NCBI GenBank assembly: GCA_951799425.1
Contig: OX637399.1
Span: 35,251,701 to 35,315,700 of the forward strand
Direction: 5' to 3'
Length of the DNA stretch: 64,000 nucleotides
From: Ilex aquifolium
Lineage: Eukaryota > Streptophyta > Magnoliopsida > Aquifoliales > Aquifoliaceae
Shown here: positions 12,501 to 36,075 of the stretch, piece by piece
Layout of the letters: every line of letters starts with the position of its first letter
Position numbering within the stretch: position 1 is the first letter of the stretch
Made by a program: the position numbers and the translations under genes
Notes under the pieces: generated by a model
Told to the model about the DNA's origin: nothing
Database searches by the model: none
The model's input: only the letters and a program-made list of their open reading frames with translations

Positions 12501-15500
12501 AGAGCTTGACGTTTCTGTGAGATCATTCCAGTTACTTCAAAATGTCCAACCACATTCTTTCTACCCTTCCTATTGTGCTTTTCGCATCTCCAGTTTCAAT
12601 CATAATGACCCATGCATATTATGGTTTGGCTCTTACAACTTAAGACCCTTGCTAATGAGTCACAATGTTCAATTTCCTTTGCAGCTTCAGTCAATGAGGG
12701 ACATTTACTTGCCTGAATTGCTTAATTTATACAACCGAGTCAATGCAATGTGCCTTCAGGTGCTTAAGATATGCTATTTCTTATTGACCTGTATTTAATT
12801 CATTAATATCTGATTTATCATGTCATCAGAACGTTCTGCCCTTGTGTTGTTTGATGTATGATTTTCTCCTGCAGCCACCAAATGCAGAGGCAGCAACAAA
12901 ATACGAAAAAACTAGAATTTTTATAGAAAAAATTCTGAAGTTCTTGCAGATGCCCAGAGCTGATATGACTCATTGGACCAAGGAGAAAGTTTACCACTAT
13001 ATGAATGTGGTCACATGGTATCTTACTCATGTTAGAGTCAAGAATCCTGTTTCAGTTCAGCACCACGAACAACTACTTCAGCTACCTGGCGGTCAGTATT
13101 CAAACCCTCAGTTGCGGCAACAAAGAGAGATGAGACCTCAGTTCAATCCGTCGAGTCCAAGCTTAACAGTCACACCTGTTGGTTCACCTCAGTTATCATC
13201 CCAGCAATGTCTTCTGAACGCACAAGCGAACATGATAGACTCACTCCACAATAGCTCTTTAACAGGCTCAGAAACAAGAAATGCTTCAGGTCTTCTTCAA
13301 TATGGTTTGGACAGATCGCAACAATGTAATCTGAGTAGGCCACACCAGACAAGCCTGATAACTTCTCCTAGTGGTTCTCAAATTGGATTAGAACAAAGAA
13401 CTGTAAGTCCATTGCAGCATTGTTCAGTGACAACTGTACATCAAAATACTGGAAGCATGCCAACAAGGACAATGGTGAATGCATTAGATCCTACCATGAA
13501 TTCCTTACCGTCAAGCTCTATTATAAACCCATTCCAGCCTAACATGCAACAACAGAAACATAAAATGGCACAGACGCAGAAGTTGAAGCAACCAATACAA
13601 CCGCAGTTGATTGAGCAAAACAGACTGTCGTTGATGCAGAAGATGAATGAGGTTAATGAACCAAAGGTGGGACAGGCCATGGGTGTCGGTAACAGAATGC
13701 TTCAAGCAGAACAGTTACTGCTTCCATCAACTCCTAGTCAACTTCCTGCTGCTTCTCCTCAACCCTCTCACAATTCTTCTCCGCGGGTTGACCTGAAGAA
13801 TGCATTCTTGCCATTTTCAAAGGCCGGAACACCTTCGCAATCCACTACTTCACCATTTATTGTTCCTTCTCCTTCAACTCCCTTAACTCCATCATCTATA
13901 CTAGTGGATTCTCAGAAAAACACTTCCTGTAATTATCCACTACCAATTGCTGAAGATAAAAAACAACCTCAAGCTGTGCCAGCCAAACAGACCGCAATCC
14001 AGAATCAATCTATTGCCACTAGTACACCTGGGATATTGAGCTCCCCCTTGCTCAAAGATTTCACCAGTCTAGAAGGCAATCAGCAATCACATGCTAAAGG
14101 ACAACCATTTAAGCGCTTACTTGAAGTGGTTTGTGGATATTGCTAAGAACTTTGATCTAGGCACATGCATATATCTTTGTTTGCATGAGCATATATTTCT
14201 AAATACTTGAAGTACTTTGCAAATCTATATTTTTTCTATTACCCATAATGGAGATGCCTTGCTACTTTTTTCCTTCCCCCGTGCTTTCCTTAAAATACCT
14301 CATTTTTCTCCCTCCTGTGCTTTGCCTAAAATACCTTCAACAAGTTGTATTCTACCACTTCTTAATTAAGCTATTTCCCTCATTTATTGTGTCACGGACA
14401 ATTTTTTCCTTCTGTGATTTTTCCAAAAAAAATACCCTTTACAATTTGCATTCTACTACTTAGTCTTCAAGTAGTATTATAAAAGTGGCTTGCTCCTTTT
14501 CTCCTCCCCCCTTCCCCCCTCAATTTCATCATTATACCCTTACTCATTTATTTTATTTCAGTGATATCTCATCATATCTTTTCCCTCCTCCATTGTCCTC
14601 CCATGATTTATTATTTCACCCTTAGTAATGATTGTATTCCTTGTGAGTTTGTCTTCCCCTCAAGTTTTCCATGTTATCCTAAGTCATATATGATATTCCA
14701 ATGATATCTCATAATATCTCTTGTTATCTACAACCTAAAATAAAAGCGACTTGCCAACCCCACCCCCTTGCCTTCCCTATAATAGTCTTAACAACTTGCA
14801 TTATTTCAATTATGTCCTGAAAAGATGCTCTCCTCATTTAATGCACCTTCAACCACTTGCCTCCTCCATGTTTTTCCTAAAATACCTTTAACTGAGGGTC
14901 TTGCATACTGTGCCATCACCCATCTCTGTCATGGTCAGCAAGCTCTTGTGTAGGGAGTAGGGACTTGCGGGATCTCATTTGCGACTTACATTATACTACT
15001 TATGTCCTGATAAAGCTTATTTCTCTATTTTATGTGCTATCATTACGGTTACAACTCAACTCAACTAAACAAAGTTTTGCCCCTACTATTTCTGATCGGC
15101 TTCATGAATCCTATTTCTCCATTGTGTTGTTGTCGTCATGTATATGTTCCAGTGTTCCACAATGGACCATATTCCATTAATGTACAAAATTTATTCCATA
15201 TTCCATTAATGTACAAAATAGTATATTTGTACTCCAGATTTTTCCTCCTTAACTAACTAGTATACCATTCCTATTTTGTTTGAAAAATGATGTTCTAAGA
15301 AAGGGCTTTTTTTTAGGAATTAAGAGGTTGAGTAAGGGAGGTTTTCTTGCTGGTTCTTAGGGACTATAGTCGGTTAGATTCTAAGGTATTCTCGTTCATT
15401 AGCTATGCGAGTTAGACCTTGACTGAAAGGAAAGGAGAAAGGACGAGTGGCTTTGATAGCACATAGAAGGTTGTTTTTAATAGCGCCGCTGAACCAATTG

Positions 15501-18500
15501 CCACTCATATTACAAAGTGATTATATTCATTGTAATTGTAGCATTTGCTACTTTTTATACCCTCAGTTTTTTCTCCTTGAAAAATGTCCACTTTATTATT
15601 TATTTTGTTGGCAAAAACGTCATTGTAAATTATGTATGAGGAGGAAAATAAAATAACAAAAAAGTTGTGCTTTTTTCACCCCACTTAATAGAGGATTGAT
15701 GTGGTGGCGTACCACAAGGTGGAAATTCCAAAAATTCATATAGATCGTACGATATAATACGCCATTTTCATAATGAAGACTGGCCTTAATAAGACTTGCA
15801 CAATATCTATACTGTAGTAAATGCTTCTGTAATAAATATTCCTTATTTATTATTTTCCGAAATTATTATGTAAGTGGCATCAAAAATGGGTTCTATCATC
15901 ATTATTCATTCTTTTTGAATCCTACACACTTTGTGGGATGAAGTTGTCTTCACTATTACTAGTACAAGTATCATCGTTATCACTGTTAGGTTCTCTTCGA
16001 TTAAATGCATACTGGAGATACTCTGTTGTTATACAATTTAGGATGTATTCATAAAAAACGTCTCATGAGTCATCATGACTCATGTCTGGGTTGTAAGTTA
16101 TATGGCCAGCACTAGATGTGTGGTTTCATTTTAAAACATCATGATGAGAGTATCCATTAAAATTACTAGTCAATGCCTGTTATATGTATCCATGCATATT
16201 TGTATGTAATCCTATAATGAAATCTTAAGATTTCTCTTTTCAGGTAAAATCAATATCACACAAAGCGTTGAGTGCCTCTGTACAGGACATTGGTGCAGTC
16301 GTCACCCTAATTGATAGAAGAGCTGGAACATCACCATTTGGTAAATCTAGAAATGGTGTTGGTCAAGATTTGGCAGAAGATATAAGATATCAACTACAAT
16401 CAGGTGATGACTTCAGCTTGCAACATGAGACTGTTTCAGAAGAACGGATGAATCGCCACATAAGTGTACTGGCTTTGGATGCTTTGTCATCACCGTTCAG
16501 TGAAAATAATAGCTTTGAGCATATTCGTGGTCAGGTACCTGAAATGGAGTCCACTGCAACTTCTCGGATCAAGAGATTGAAGATGGAGGTATGATATAAC
16601 CAGTGTGTTAATTACTTGTGAAAATGTCCTGTCGTTGAAGTATGTTTTTTGGAACCACCCATAGACCATTTCCATGGCACATGACAGCGGCTCCAAGTTT
16701 TTGTGATGATATTGGCGCAGCCTAAGGTTTGTCAAAAGTTATGACACTTTCTTAAAAATGCCTTGAGTAAACATATGAACATCTAAAAAATACGAGAAGC
16801 AAACATTCATGCATAAATGCTGCTTGACAGAGATCATGTCAATTAAGCTATAAAATATTGCTGGAAATTATTTAGCAAACAAAATTTTGCAGACAAATAT
16901 GACGATAGCACTTGAAAACCAACAACTGAAGTCCTAGTATTGTAATGAAATCCATGGTAAGTCCAATCAATCCTTTGGATTGGGCAAAGATTAATACTTA
17001 TGGTTATGGTGAAACTGGGCTGGAAGTTGATGGAGAAATGAAGGAGTCAAAGTGGGATGGGTTATAAAGAGGAGAAAAAGAAAATTCTCAACAAGAGAAA
17101 GAGGGTGCTAACACAGACTTCCAAGACACAACTGGTGCATAGGATCAAGTCAAAGGATCTCTAATGCAGCCACCAAAGATGGTTGACGACGGTTGAAACG
17201 TGAAGATCGGAAGAAGAGAGAAGAAGGGGCTGGGAAGAAGAGGAGGAAATTTCTGGCAGCATCCTGTATTCTTGAAATCCAATCTCTACCCCCACTTATG
17301 TTCTGTAAGGTTACACAGAGAACTGAAGGAAATGGACAAACCTTGAAGGCCTGGCATATTTAGAAAGGCGTATAACACTTATAATATTGATCTTTTCAAA
17401 CATTACAACCCTTGGATTGCTTAAATGCCTGACTCGACCTAAGACTAAGAACTTGAATATATTTGTTCTGTGCTTTAGATCAAGTGAAATTATAGAAATA
17501 CAAAGGAAATTTCAAAGAAACTCTATGAAAGAAGCACAATCCTAATCTGCATAATGTCAATCATCATGTGTAACAGCAGGACATGTGAATTTGATGTAGT
17601 CACAGGAAGTGTCTATGCTATTTGCAAGAGCACATCATGGTAAGGGTCTGGGTATTTTTGAAAATGTTCTGTTTCGGAGGTAGAATCAATTGTTATAGTA
17701 ATTTTCTCAGGTGTATTAAACTTGGTGAGTCATTTTCGTATGTGTGCCAGAACAGTTGGGCAAAATGTGAATTATTACTTTTATGCTTGACAAAACAATA
17801 TGCCACTATGCAACAGTGCATTTTAAGAATAGCATAAATTCATTTTTTTTTTTTTTTAAAGTGAATACTCATGTCTTGTCAAAATCAATATATATGTTTG
17901 TTGTTAGCATGATTTGTCATATACATGTGGTGGGTATAATAACTCAGATATACGTTCAATACAGCATATTGAATGAATCATTTTCCCAGGAAATTTTTCC
18001 AATTACTGCCTGTTGTTAATCCTTGATAAGGATTTGTGGCTTTTTATGGCTTGTTTCTCCTGTATCTGGTAGTGTTGTTTACTAAACGTTAATGTCAGCA
18101 TAATTATTTGGCCAAAATTGGAAAATGAAAATGAAAAAGTTGACTTTAAGTGTGTTAGGGCTTCTTGTGTAACTTGTACGGTTCAGACTCGTATCATTGT
18201 ACTTTTTTAGCAGAACAATTTAGCATCTGTCTGGGGTGGCCTTGACAGTCTCTTATGGTCCCATTTTCATCTTTCTTCAAGTCCTAAGTAGATGATGACT
18301 GATGACAATCACTATCTTTTGTTGCACAGTTTCAAATTAATAAATCTATAAATGAAGGAGTTCTTTTCTGTAAAGTTCTCATCATGATCATATTCTTTTT
18401 TTGGCCGTACATCTTTATACTTCCTCAATGGTAATAATTGTTTTTAAGTGGTATATTCTGTTTTCTCTTGATTTCACAAATTGTATCAGCTACTTAATTT

Positions 18501-19753
18501 TATATTTATATAGGTCCTGGACCTCCTGGTTTTCTAAACTGGGTTGAAAACATTGCTACTTTGACTCGGCAACTTTTCTTAGCTGCTGAAGTCAAATCCT
18601 TAGCAAGTTATCATATTTGGATTATTTACCCTACCTACTAACATACGTTTGGCCTTTCCAATATCCTTGACATGTATCACACTGTTCACTCCACAGCAAC
18701 AATCTCTCTGACGAATTCTGCTCATTGTTTCTAGTTATATTCCTGGTTGTCTTGCCCACCATATGTCCATGCTACTCTGGTATCTGCTTGTATATTGACA
18801 AGAATTACTATATGTTTATTGACGCAGCCCAATATTGTGCTCTTACAAGAGATTAAAGCCATCAACCTGCAGCTAGTCGAAACTGTGTTGGATGTGGTTT
18901 TAGATTGCACTAAAGATGCAGCTAAAGCTGGTGAAGGAACCATTGTCAGGTGCTCATACAAGGCTCTGGGCCTTAGTGAGGACTTTAAGCTGCACTGTGC
19001 TTTATCACAAATGGTGGGGCTCTAAAGAATTTCTATCAACTTTAATTCACATATATATTCTTTGGACGATCTGATATCCCTACTTTCTAATGCCGTCTGT
19101 TCTCAATTTACTCATTGGTGTGCTCTTTTGTTTCTGTTCACAGTGGCAAAACTTTGTTGTACAATTGCTTGTTCCTGCAGATTATCCCAATTCATCACCT
19201 GTATACATGGATATGTCACCTGTTGGTTGTAGGTGAGAGGTCGAGCCATTTATATTTCTTCTTTTAAAATAAGTCTTCTTTGAATCTCTATACCATTAGC
19301 GTTTAATCAAACGTATAACACGAACAAACTTCAGCAAAGTTATGGTTCAACTAAGCAACGATTATTAGCACTTGTAATTGTTCCCTAAATCCACTCTGAA
19401 GATTATATGTTTATGGATGGATGGATGGAGCTTGGTCAGCTAAAGTGGGGACTAAATACCTTGAGTTTTTTTTTGTTCATTTCCCTTTTACAGTCTGAAT
19501 AGCTATGTTGATATGATGTGAATTGATTTACTCCATTAGTGACAGTGAAGAATTGGAAGATCTGTCACAGAAGGCGAAGTCAAGGTTCAGTTTATCGCTT
19601 CGCAAACTTCCTCAACCCATGTCGCTTGGAGAGATGGCAAAAAATTGGGATGCTTGTGCTCGGGCGGTTTTCTCGGAGTTAGCGAAACGCTTGGGAGGAG
19701 GAAGCTTCAGTTCAAAGTATGGCATGTGGGAGAAATGCGTACCTGCTGCTTGA
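3467..19753 (+). CDS. MED15: Mediator complex subunit 15 (MED15), 5' end missing
   Basis: MED15 is a tail subunit of the nuclear Mediator complex that links transcription activators to RNA polymerase II. Nine exons join: 3467-3521, 6318-7124, 8147-8217, 12685-12759, 12875-14128, 16244-16588, 18828-19013, 19144-19232, 19540-19753. All borders are GT..AG and phases agree; the sum is 3,096 nt, or 1,031 codons plus TGA. Readable parts in order: the end of a KIX domain (altered), a Gln-rich region, a helical segment starting [11 protein letters not shown], a Ser/Pro/Gln-rich region, and a conserved C-terminal domain ending [17 protein letters not shown] then a GGG..FSSKYG..WEK motif. The known Arabidopsis MED15a is longer (about 1.3k residues), so N-terminal and Gln-rich parts are shorter or missing here. 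The start codon is not seen; KIX exon 1 may lie left of the window. Four introns exceed 2 kb. Confidence 0.85.
4413..6214 (-). mobile_element. Internally deleted Ty1-copia element, copy 1
   Basis: Two direct repeats of about 230 bp, 4413-4641 and 5977-6214, share the blocks ACAATAT..GCCAACAC and ATTAGATTGATATTGAAG and serve as LTRs. Read on the - strand, 5962-5973 gives TGATATCAGAGC, a near-perfect initiator-tRNA primer site next to the upstream LTR. Just inside the other LTR (about 4640-4830) lies the end of pol. A reverse transcriptase motif [14 protein letters not shown] is followed almost at once by the RNase H tail [20 protein letters not shown], so the intervening roughly 1 kb of pol is deleted. 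The remaining interior (4870-5870) is a degenerate tandem repeat. No matching target duplication was seen. A second copy lies at 28737-30252. Confidence 0.75.
4870..5870 (-). repeat. Degenerate tandem repeats inside copia copy 1
   Basis: Units of roughly 60 bp recur, built on AAACCACTAAACCA, GCACCAAACT and TGAAAACACTGAA motifs with many substitutions. They occupy the place where gag and most of pol would be. Open frames here, such as 5606-5848 on the - strand, are products of the repeat and not genes. Confidence 0.7.
6318..7124 (+). CDS. MED15: MED15 exon, Gln-rich region
   Basis: This 807-nt exon is entered in phase 1 and left in phase 1, with donor TCAG|GTTATT. It encodes about 268 residues rich in Gln, Pro, Leu and Asn, with runs such as LQQQQQM, typical of the disordered region after the KIX domain. 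The open frame extends 5' to 6248, but that part lies before the best acceptor and next to the transposon end, so it is probably intron. Confidence 0.75.
7125..8146 (+). other. MED15 intron
   Basis: This intron runs from donor GTTATT to acceptor TTGATTCTAG. A second AG lies six bases downstream at 8151-8152 and would also keep the frame. A run of 14 C lies at 8065-8078. No embedded element was recognised. Confidence 0.6.
8147..8217 (+). CDS. MED15: MED15 exon
   Basis: This 71-nt exon encodes [20 protein letters not shown] followed by YPQ, with donor CCACAG|GTACTT. The DST..T....ADW pattern followed by a helix is a recognisable plant MED15 segment. The phases, 1 in and 0 out, agree with both neighbours. 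Confidence 0.75.
8948..9245 (+). mobile_element. TRIM-type miniature LTR retrotransposon, copy 2
   Basis: The same family as 1133-1471. Terminal repeats start TGTCAAC (8948) and TGTTTAG (9131) and share CCCACATCGAAT and the TATATACTTGAGGG block. The primer site is decayed to TGGTAGGTAGTC. Flanks ATTTG and TTTTG are a probable decayed target duplication. It lies inside a MED15 intron in gene orientation. Confidence 0.7.
10386..10801. repeat. 207-bp tandem duplication
   Basis: Copy 1 (10386-10592) and copy 2 (10593-about 10801) both start CTGTTAATTTCTTCATGATT and run in parallel with few substitutions. The period of 207 is a multiple of three, which explains an open - strand frame (10346-10672) with a repeated protein segment. 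There is no other sign of coding. Confidence 0.85.
12685..12759 (+). CDS. MED15: MED15 exon
   Basis: This 75-nt exon, phase 0 at both ends, encodes [20 protein letters not shown] plus AMCLQ. It continues the plant MED15 helical segment in which (M)KEMY-type residues follow the ADW motif. The acceptor is TTTGCAG and the donor TTCAG|GTGCTT. Confidence 0.8.
12875..14128 (+). CDS. MED15: MED15 exon, central Pro/Ser/Gln-rich region
   Basis: This is the largest exon, 418 codons, phase 0 at both ends. It begins [20 protein letters not shown], the rest of the helical segment, and moves into a low-complexity region rich in Ser, Pro, Gln and Asn that is probably disordered. It ends FKRLLEV and joins to VKSISHKAL in the next exon. 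The acceptor is TCTCCTGCAG and the donor GAAGTG|GTTTGT. Confidence 0.85.
14129..16243 (+). other. MED15 intron with degenerate repeats
   Basis: From about 14250 to 15010, T- and C-rich blocks recur that resemble CCTAAAATACCTTCAACAA followed by TTGCATTCTACTACTTA. This looks like an old degenerate local repeat. Nothing else was recognised in the intron. The acceptor is TTTCTCTTTTCAG. Confidence 0.55.
16244..16588 (+). CDS. MED15: MED15 exon
   Basis: This exon has 115 codons, phase 0. It starts [20 protein letters not shown], which matches the plant MED15 segment preceding the C-terminal domain, and ends with [15 protein letters not shown], like the ESTATS..K motif of MED15a. The donor is GATGGAG|GTATGA. 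Confidence 0.85.
16589..18827 (+). other. MED15 intron
   Basis: This 2.2-kb intron has no recognised embedded element. A poly-T tract lies near 17845. The acceptor is TATTGACGCAG. Confidence 0.6.
18828..19013 (+). CDS. MED15: MED15 exon, C-terminal domain part 1
   Basis: These 62 codons start [20 protein letters not shown], equivalent to the LLEEIREIN segment of Arabidopsis MED15a. It ends [14 protein letters not shown]. The donor is ATG|GTGGGG and the phase is 0. Confidence 0.85.
19144..19232 (+). CDS. MED15: MED15 exon, C-terminal domain part 2
   Basis: This 89-nt exon encodes [20 protein letters not shown] and a short tail. The LLVP..YPN.SP motif is characteristic of the MED15 C-terminal domain. 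It ends in phase 2 at GTAG|GTGAGA. Confidence 0.85.
19540..19753 (+). CDS. MED15: MED15 last exon
   Basis: It is entered in phase 2 and contains the conserved tail with [20 protein letters not shown] and SSKYGMWEK. It ends VPAA and TGA at 19751-19753. The 3' UTR follows, but no clear AATAAA was found close by. Confidence 0.9.
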
Positions 19754-21015
19754 TCATCTTGCATGCCTGCGTTCAAAGAAACAGTATATTGCCTTGCAGG
19801 CAATGAGAACTTCTATGTTGGCTTGCTCTTGCTGGTTTTGAACTTAAAACTGAAACAAAGGGGACATGACTGTTGTTTTAACTCTTCTCTCAATAACGAG
19901 GCCAATGGGACATGGTTGGTGAATTGATTGTCATTCTACCGTATTTTCTAACTTTATATGCTCTCAATACCATATTTGCTAACTTATTTTTTAAACTACC
20001 ATTATTTCTATAAGAATGTGGTTTAAACCCGTACTTTTAAATGCTGAAGTGTTTTGAAAATATGGTTTCAATAGAAAAACTTACAAATGTGGTTTGCAAA
20101 CACATTCTTATAACGAAAAATATGGGTTTAAACTTCAAATCACACTCTTATAGAAAAATGGTATATTGAGAAATAAGTTAGAAATCGTATTAGAGAGGAA
20201 ATTAATTAGAAAATCATGATAATTTAGGAAAAAAACTCCATTATTCATGAGGCGTTTTAATTTTTGAATCTCTCTCATCTTCTCCTCTCTACCTGTGTGT
20301 GTTGTATTTTGGGCCAAGGTATTAGCTAGAGTGAGGGAAGATCACATATCATACCATTTACCATGTCACCCTGAGCCAATACCCCCCCGGGGGGGTGGGT
20401 GTTTGGATTTGCCGGATTTGGGCGTTAGAGCAACTCTAACAATACTATCTTGCTTTAGAGGTGGGACTGGGTTAAAATTGTGTAGGGAGTCCACATATTC
20501 TTGCTTTGGATATGTCAAAAGGAATGGGATTTTCGTTGGGCTTCAAAAACTCGTCCATAGTTTTTGAAGCCAATAATCCACTGTGAGGCGGATAACTGGA
20601 TCCCACGTGAAGTGTGGGATTCAAAAGTTAGTCTGTAGGATTAGTTTTAAATTACTAAAATATCCTCCACAATATTTTTTCTAGGATTTTTATCTACTTT
20701 CACTTTCACCCACTCCCCCTCTCTTCTGTAAATAGCACTTGGTCCCAGCTCTCATCAACCAGGTTTGCCCCTCTCTCTCTCTCTCCTCTCTCCTCTCTCC
20801 TCTCTCCTCTCTTCGTCTGCAGTCTATGTCGTCTGGAACTCTCCAGCGAAGTATGGAATTCTCCAGCAACGAGGGGATATAACATTCAACCAGATCTAAT
20901 AGGATGAGATCTGATCTGCTATCTCTCTCCTTCTGATCTGCTATATCTCTCTCTCTGTCCCTCCTTTTCTTCCTCTGTTGTTGTCTGTGTCGTATGGACC
21001 TCGGCAGCAAGAAGA

Positions 21016-21059
<44 letters not shown>

Positions 21060-22166
21060 ATTTTGTTCCTACGTGCCTTGAAACCAGAGAATGGGAAGTT
21101 AGTATAAGCTTAAGAATTCAAGACATGCTGACAAAAAAAATTGGTTGAATTTAAATGTATAAATTCATTGAACGCAAAGGATGAATAGGTCAACATATTT
21201 CATATCAAATTCGAATTCGTTCCGTGTAAAAGTCTAATTTAGAAGTTGACATATGCAAGACATATATGTATTTAAGTCCTATTAAAAACATTAACCCTAT
21301 TGCCTTTTTTCGTTTGGGAGGGTCTCCACTCCATAAGACAAAATTTAGGCGGCTATCTATTATTCTCTCTCTTTTTTATGGTTCCGGTAAGTAGGATTTT
21401 CGGATAAAATTTTATTTTTTTTTGTTTGATATTTACTTTTGTTGTCTATTCATATTTTTTGTGATAAATTGTGTGTTGCACAAAAGTTAAAAAAAAATTA
21501 AAAAAAAAAAAAGTTGTGTAGAAGGTTGTGTTGTTAAAAAAGGGACTAAACATTACCACATAAAAATACAAAATAAAAGGGTTTCTGCCTTCATATGGTC
21601 GGGTTGCTATGATGTAACGTGCAATCGTCCTGAGACAGCAGAATGTATGGTATAAGACTTGCTATTTTTTCTCTTTTAAAGTCCTTTATGGATTTCGAGT
21701 CGGGTGGCTTATTCGGCGCTATATCACAATTCATTTATTCTCGGACATAACTGTTCACGAAAGGTCGGTGGCGGGAGTCTTACATTCGAGCGAGAGGTTA
21801 CACCAATTCCATTCATCCTAAATCAGAATTTTGTTGCATAATAATAGTACAATTTATTTTACGGACTTCATTTTTTTATTACATGACTATTTCCAAGTAT
21901 CTACTCATCCTAAATCATTAAAAGTACCATACCCATCCAAAGTTGATATACGATTGAATTATATTATTTTACAAAAAGATGCAATGATCATTTTACCATC
22001 TTTCATTTGGACATGTAAATGAAGTCCACAAAACAAATGTTTTTCATTCAAAGCAAGAATTGGATGGGATATGAATTAATTAATTCGGACTACTTTGCAT
22101 TGGGTTGGATTGAATTAAGATTCAAATCCAATCCTCCCATGGATATCCAAACACCCCCTACAAGTA
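19754..22166. other. Intergenic DNA with a possible TIR element
   Basis: Between MED15 and the convergent kinase gene. The motif GGGTGTTTGGAT near 20395 recurs inverted (ATCCAAACACCC) at 22147-22158, so a 1.8-kb inverted-repeat transposon is possible, but the arms match over a short stretch only and no target duplication was found. CT-rich simple repeats lie at 20767-20815 and 21017-21057. No gene was recognised. Confidence 0.35.
21017..21057. repeat. (CT)n microsatellite
   Basis: An almost pure run of about 20 CT units. Confidence 0.9.
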
Positions 22167-22776
22167 TATCCAGTGATTATCTGTAGGATAAAGTGGGACC
22201 TTTTGAGTTTTGTCAAAATAACACAACATCACCAAACACATAACAAAGGGCTGTCACCACCAAACACACAACAAATAACACGACCTTTTGAACTTGCAAG
22301 TCCACAATTCATCACACCCACCTAATGCATATCGTATAGAATCCTATGGCTTGTCTCCCGGTTGGAAATCTCGCCTGCAATTTATGAATCATCGCCAGGT
22401 TAATCCAACTAATCAGCCAAAAATTTGTAGAGTATCACATCCATGTAATTTTTTTCGCAAAGTTCATGACATACGTCGCCAAGTTGAAAAAAGAAACAAA
22501 AAACTTCAGAGAAAAAATAATAATCAAGGGTATGATGATAATGATCACTCACATGTTGCCAGAATCTATACAATAAAAAGAAATATCCTGTGTAATTCAT
22601 TGCTTCTTGTGCCATAGATAACATAGTTCACAGCCATAGGCTAAAACTTTCTCCGGCTAAAAATGTCATTCTAATTAGACACAGCATGTCGACATTTCAT
22701 CCTTGAATTAAGAGCAGCCACTCCATCAAGATCATACATCTGATTGTATGCTTGTATAACAACCACAAAGCTGCAG

Positions 22777-22782
22777 TTTATT
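22777..22782 (-). terminator. Candidate poly(A) signal of the SnRK1 gene
   Basis: AATAAA on the - strand, about 220 nt past the stop codon of the kinase gene at 23005. It is a plausible position for a plant polyadenylation signal. The site itself cannot be proven from sequence. Confidence 0.4.
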
Positions 22783-23004
22783 GCAACAAGGCACTGGAAT
22801 CTACATTTGTTTGCTTAGCATTTGAGGGCAACGTTGCAGTCATCGAAAAGCAACATTGCAATTGTATGTATATATAATAAAAAGGAAAAAATTAGAAACA
22901 AAAGTCTTCAAGCCCACCAGAATTATCTAAATTGTAACAGAAATTATACAGCAGCTAACTGGAGATTAATGCCAAAACTTGTTTCCACACCCACTCGATT
23001 GAAG

Positions 23005-35041
<12,037 letters not shown>

Positions 35042-36040
35042 CTTACAGCTGCTGAGAATGTGTAACCATGCATTATATAGTAGCAACGATCCACAAAAAA
35101 ACCAACTAAATAAAAAAAGGCATAATAGCAGGCAACTATGCATTTGGGTGGAACCCAAAACTAAAGCAAAATCTAGCATGTCATACGTAATTTGATGGAA
35201 CAGCCAAAAACTATACACGCTTATGAACCATTCACAACAGAACATTAGTTCCTGCAATTTTGAGGATGGACACTAATAGTAATATTTGGGAGGAAAGAAA
35301 TAGCATTTGGAATGGCAACATTTAAGTGCAACAGAACTAGGGAATATGAACACTTACAATACATATCTAAGATTAATTCGGAAGACGCACTAAATTGTAA
35401 TTCAAATAAAATAATTTGTGTTGTGATTGTGGCCATTCCTTGAAAATGATAAATGGGGCATTCATAGAGGTGCATATGGTGGATACAAACATACATGCAT
35501 CTACCATGCCTGGTTTTCAGTCTCAGTACTTTATTGCACACTGAATATGAGTACCTTGACCCCATTGAGGATAACAGTAAAATTAAACTATAAATTACAT
35601 TGGTCGTGAGGATGATAATGATCATGTGGGCGAAAAACACCGTTTACGATGATAAGCATATTACCGAAGCAACAGTCGATTTACTTAGTAAATCGAAATT
35701 TCTCAACTAGAATTTTCAAACAAACTTGTCAACCTATATGTACTTGTATACTCCTATTATACAATGTTTTTCACCCTTGAGGTTCCAAAAAATAAGTAGA
35801 AAGCAGTCTATCATCAAAGATATCAAGACCATCTTTCAAACGGCAAGCAAATATATTACTGGAGGCGAATACACACTGTTTGCTAAGAAAAACAAGCATT
35901 TTCAATGCAATTACACAGTTAATTAAATAGTAGAGATCAATAGAAGCTGAACGATGATTATACTTAAACACAAAGAGAAATTTGATACAACATTCCACAA
36001 ACCCAATTCAAACCATGGATGCCGTTGCCGTTGTACATAC

Positions 36041-36075
36041 CAATTTGCAGCAAGCAGCTTTCGGAAGAGATGATC
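36041..36075 (-). other. Candidate 5' UTR exon of the SnRK1 gene
   Basis: On the - strand, TTTTATCCAG precedes and TTG|GTATGT follows a 35-nt segment. SnRK1 genes commonly have an intron in the leader, and the coding exon here begins after an acceptor, so an upstream non-coding exon must exist. This is one guess; there is no coding content to test it. Confidence 0.25.

Larger units (their letters stand above)
8218..12684 (+). other. Long MED15 intron (4.5 kb)
   Basis: It contains a TRIM (8948-9245) and a 207-bp tandem duplication (10386-10801). The rest is AT-rich sequence without recognisable coding or element ends. It ends with a strong acceptor, TTTCCTTTGCAG. Confidence 0.6.

Noticed and set aside
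13170..13705. Open - strand frames inside the large MED15 exon
   Set aside because: They are antisense shadows of a long Gln/Ser-rich coding exon.
22288..22624. Open frames on both strands downstream of the kinase gene
   Set aside because: They overlap each other, have atypical composition, and lie in or beyond the kinase 3' UTR. No homology was recognised.
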